From assembly GCF_000016645.1 (NCBI RefSeq), contig NC_009441.1, forward strand, positions 930,001-994,000: a stretch of 64,000 nt of DNA, read 5' to 3'. Positions 61,565 to 64,000 of the stretch are shown here, in pieces. Origin of the DNA: Flavobacterium johnsoniae UW101. Its GTDB lineage: Bacteria > Bacteroidota > Bacteroidia > Flavobacteriales > Flavobacteriaceae. The notes under the pieces are model-generated. The model worked only from the letters and a program-made list of their open reading frames with translations. It had not been told where the DNA came from and did no database searches. The first letter of the stretch is position 1. The number at the start of each line of letters is the position of its first letter. A program made the position numbers and the translations under genes.

Positions 61565-63004
61565 ATGGTATTAAGCAGATTTTGGTTAGTTATTTTTATT
61601 TCTTCGATTGTTTTTATTGTTGTGAGCTTATTTACAGCCAACACTTATACTATTGATTCTGTTTTAAATGGAAAGAAAGACGATCCAATTCTGGTATCTG
61701 AAAAATATATCGAACAGCTTCCTGTTTTTATTAAAGACAGTATAAAAAAAGCTCCAGATCAAACCATGATTATTAATCGTGACACGCTTAATGCCGACAC
61801 GACTTATGTTTATAAAAACAAAACTGTAAAAATTTACAGCGGACTTCAGAAATCTGATGGTTTACTGCCGACTTGTAAAAGCACTTTGGTTGATTTAATT
61901 CTGCCATTGATTGCTTACCTGGCTTTTTTCTGCGGCTTAATGGAACTTTTAATTGTTTCTGGCGCATCTGGAAACCTGGCTAAAGTATTGAGTCCGGTAT
62001 TTGTAAAGGTTTTTCCAAGTATTCCAAAAAATCACCCGTCAATCTCATACATGACTTTAAATTTTGCTGCAAATTTCTTAGGATTGGATTCGGCTGCAAC
62101 ACCATTTGGACTTAAAGCCATGGAGAGTTTACAGGAAATAAACCCCGATAAAGACAAAGCCAGCGACGCCCAGATTATGTTTATGTGTCTGCACGCATCA
62201 GGTTTAACTTTGATTGCTACTTCAATTATTGGATATCGTGCTGCTGCAAACGCAAGTAATCCTGCTGATGTTATGCTGCCTTGTATTATTACTTCTTTCA
62301 TCGGAACAATAGCAGCTTTCTTAATTGTGGGTATCAAACAAAAAATAAATTTTAAAAGTGCCTCACTTTTAATTGTTTTAATGGGATTAATTGCTGCTAT
62401 TGTAGGCTTGTTAATGTACGTGAACCAATTGGATTTAATTGGCAAAAATTACTTCACTTCTAACCTTTCAGGATTAATCTTAATTGCTATTATTGCTTTT
62501 ACTTTGATTTTCTCTTTTAAAAATGAAAAGAAATTCAGCGAAGCCAACACAACTGTTTTTGACACTTTTGTTGTTGGTGCCAATAATGGTGTTAAAACCG
62601 GAGTTACTATTTTTCCTTATGTCTTAGGAATGCTGGTTGCTATCTCTTTATTCAGAAACAGCGGTTTATTCGAAATTATCAGTGATGGAATTGCGTTTGT
62701 ATTTTCTAATATGGGCGTAAGCAAAGAAATCACAAATGCATTACCGGTTGCAATGCTTCGTCCGTTTAGTTCAGCAGGATCACGCGGCTTCCTTATCGAC
62801 TCTATGAATACTTTTGGAGCCGATTCTTTAACGGCAAGATTAAGCAGTATTTTCCAGTGCAGTGCCGAAAGTACTTTTTATGTAATTGCAGTTTATTTTG
62901 GCTCAGTTAATATCAAAAATACCCGTTATGCTTTAGGGACGATGCTTTTGGTGGATCTTATCTGTGTTATTACAGCGATTTTTGTGGCTACTTGGTTTTT
63001 TTAA
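61565..63004 (+). CDS. Nucleoside-recognition (SpmA/SpmB-type) membrane protein
   Basis: A 479-residue integral-membrane protein joining two gate-like domains, as in fusions of spore maturation proteins A and B. A first helix and periplasmic insert (about 30-100) are followed by ILPLIAYLAFFCGLMELLIVSGASG, MTLNFAANFLGLDSAATPFGLKAMESLQE (in part), and the second half RPFSSAGSRGFLIDSMNTFGADS and QCSAESTFYVIAVYFGSV. These are nucleoside-recognition motifs. Non-sporulating Bacteroidota keep this fusion with an unknown transport or signalling role. It is followed after 3 bases by a small membrane protein gene. Confidence 0.9.
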   Translation: MVLSRFWLVIFISSIVFIVVSLFTANTYTIDSVLNGKKDDPILVSEKYIEQLPVFIKDSIKKAPDQTMIINRDTLNADTTYVYKNKTVKIYSGLQKSDGLLPTCKSTLVDLILPLIAYLAFFCGLMELLIVSGASGNLAKVLSPVFVKVFPSIPKNHPSISYMTLNFAANFLGLDSAATPFGLKAMESLQEINPDKDKASDAQIMFMCLHASGLTLIATSIIGYRAAANASNPADVMLPCIITSFIGTIAAFLIVGIKQKINFKSASLLIVLMGLIAAIVGLLMYVNQLDLIGKNYFTSNLSGLILIAIIAFTLIFSFKNEKKFSEANTTVFDTFVVGANNGVKTGVTIFPYVLGMLVAISLFRNSGLFEIISDGIAFVFSNMGVSKEITNALPVAMLRPFSSAGSRGFLIDSMNTFGADSLTARLSSIFQCSAESTFYVIAVYFGSVNIKNTRYALGTMLLVDLICVITAIFVATWFF

Positions 63005-63007
63005 ACT

Positions 63008-63175
63008 ATGTGGGAAATATCAAAATTAATATGCCTCTTTATCGGAAATAGTGTTAAATGGGTATATTATGGAGGAAAAAAACCAATGAATGAAGTTGCA
63101 AAAGAAGATAATGAAATTATTGGATTTGTAATTGTCGCATTCATCTTCTTTGTTCTTTATTCATTTAACAAATAA
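63008..63175 (+). CDS. Small single-pass membrane protein, 55 residues
   Basis: ATG 63008 to TAA 63175 reads MWEISKLICLFIGNSVKWVY, then a hydrophilic middle (GGKKPMNEVAKEDNE) and a hydrophobic C-terminal helix, IIGFVIVAFIFFVLYSFNK. It starts 3 bases after the previous stop, so co-translation is likely. I do not recognise it. The composition and the close spacing support a real gene; the size leaves room for doubt. Confidence 0.5.
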   Translation: MWEISKLICLFIGNSVKWVYYGGKKPMNEVAKEDNEIIGFVIVAFIFFVLYSFNK

Positions 63176-63212
63176 AAAATATAATTCGTTCAAATTGCCA
63201 ACAATTTAAAAC

Positions 63213-63956
63213 ATGAAGTTAAAATACCTTTTCATTATAATGACTTTTGCTGCATGCCAAAAAGAACAGAAAAAAACGGAGACAGCAGATTTTAATTCTA
63301 TTGAAATTCCAGAAGTTGCCGAAACCAATGCAAAAGAAACCGAAAAACTTCCGCTGCATATTGACACTATTATTCTTTCTGAGGAGAAAAATGCAAATGT
63401 CAGCCGTATTCTGGCAAACTTAATGGAGAAAGAAGTAGATAAAGACAGTATTGTAACTTCTAAATTCAGACTTGATTTTTATCAAAATAAAACCAAAGTT
63501 GCTTCTTCAAATGTAGAAATCAAACAATATGAAAAAGGCGCTGAATGGTACGGATCATTTGGTTTAACAGATTCATCAGATAAAAATTCTTCTTTTATAA
63601 AAATTACTTCGGGATATCCGGCTTGCGGTTATACCCATGACAACTACCTGTATTACTTAAAAAATAATGATCTTCAGCTTGTTCACCAATGGTATTCAAT
63701 GTCTGACAGCGGCTGGGGAAGCTGGACTGAATTTGCAAGTGATGAAACCGGAAAAGACCCTAAAAACTTTTATTGCAAGACTGTTGCATTTGAGCCTTCA
63801 GACGATGATTCTGAGGACTCTGGCATTGTAACTTACTCTGATTCCATTTCATTTTCACTAAAAGGAGACAAATGGAAAAAGAAGTTGCTTTCGGCAAAAG
63901 AGAAACCTTATTTCGAAAAGAAAATGACTTTTAACGAGTTTCACAACCAGCAATAA
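63213..63956 (+). CDS. Hypothetical lipoprotein, 247 residues
   Basis: Begins MKLKYLFIIMTFAAC, a lipoprotein signal with Cys15. The body has DSIVTSKFRLDFYQNKTKVA, WYGSFGLTDSSDKNSSFIK and ITSGYPACGYTHDNYLYYLK, which may form beta strands. It ends KKLLSAKEKPYFEKKMTF. I do not recognise the family. It may be transcribed with the genes before it. Confidence 0.72.
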   Translation: MKLKYLFIIMTFAACQKEQKKTETADFNSIEIPEVAETNAKETEKLPLHIDTIILSEEKNANVSRILANLMEKEVDKDSIVTSKFRLDFYQNKTKVASSNVEIKQYEKGAEWYGSFGLTDSSDKNSSFIKITSGYPACGYTHDNYLYYLKNNDLQLVHQWYSMSDSGWGSWTEFASDETGKDPKNFYCKTVAFEPSDDDSEDSGIVTYSDSISFSLKGDKWKKKLLSAKEKPYFEKKMTFNEFHNQQ

Positions 63957-64000
63957 ACTGTTTTAAGAGGTCTTATTCAAATTCTTTCTTAGGTAAATAA

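Noticed and set aside
61565..63004. Evidence for sporulation
   Set aside because: SpmA/SpmB-like fusions are common in non-sporulating Bacteroidota, and no other spore gene is in the window.
1..64000. tRNA, rRNA, insertion sequence, integrase, phage or secretion-cluster genes
   Set aside because: I looked for cloverleaf-like hairpins, CCA ends, rRNA-like cores and transposase motifs on both strands and found none that I can support.

Overview
The window looks like chromosomal DNA of a Flavobacterium or a close relative (Bacteroidota, Flavobacteriia). The evidence is a low-GC sequence, intergenic -7 boxes of the Bacteroidota form TAnnTTTG, a TonB-dependent receptor with a carboxypeptidase-like N-terminal domain, a type IX secretion C-terminal signal, DUF4270 and many short lipoproteins, and the dispersed hairpin repeats typical of flavobacterial genomes. 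I see no rRNA, tRNA, CRISPR array, insertion sequence, integrase or phage module. The window is mostly core chromosome with short accessory and repeat-rich interruptions.

Layout. 1-6105 (minus): the 5' part of a TonB-dependent receptor, then an operon running short glycogen synthase-like protein, DUF4270 lipoprotein, glmS. 6183-12128 (plus): panC and panD, an esterase-like protein, radA, and an AsmA-like/GT51 transglycosylase. 12302-15311 (minus): aldo/keto reductase, OmpA lipoprotein and exonuclease III. 15432-17234: a two-domain acyltransferase of the OlsF type. 17253-19532: a mirror-image cluster of two DUF805 and two TM2 membrane proteins, plus a hypothetical gene bounded by identical 40-bp terminator sequences. 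19735-22826: a 2-hydroxyacid dehydrogenase, a decayed gene, nhaA and a lipoprotein. 22954-29813 (minus): proC, rsmA-mgtE, DUF4286, a TPR protein and serS. 30261-37332: a TPR protein with a type IX sorting domain, followed by small accessory proteins (lipoproteins, a DMP19-family protein, a PrcB-like protein, YdeI, PhzF, a CDGSH protein).

37480-41600 is the most unusual stretch. metG is flanked upstream by a nested palindromic repeat cluster. Downstream lies a candidate structured RNA leader with GAAA tetraloops and mutually exclusive pairings, ahead of an orphan 91-residue acidic protein. After that comes a 1.1-kb array of five tandem composite palindromes with no coding capacity.

41703-64000 is almost all plus strand: an NfeD-like protein with flotillin, an EamA transporter, a HAD/acetyltransferase pair, an OmpA porin, ferritin, a Cys-rich small protein, DUF2461, a tail-less SSB (minus), a GNAT-nitrilase fusion with a zinc-ribbon protein and a membrane M28 peptidase, rhodanese and LysR divergently placed, a loose run of DNA-maintenance genes (alkyltransferase, 3'-5' exonuclease, AlkZ-like protein), a SpmA/SpmB-type fusion, and small membrane and lipoproteins.

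All family names come from reading motifs by eye. No database search was run. Where an upstream ATG, GTG or TTG would lengthen a gene, I moved the start when a promoter, signal peptide or family length argued for it, and I say so in the entry.
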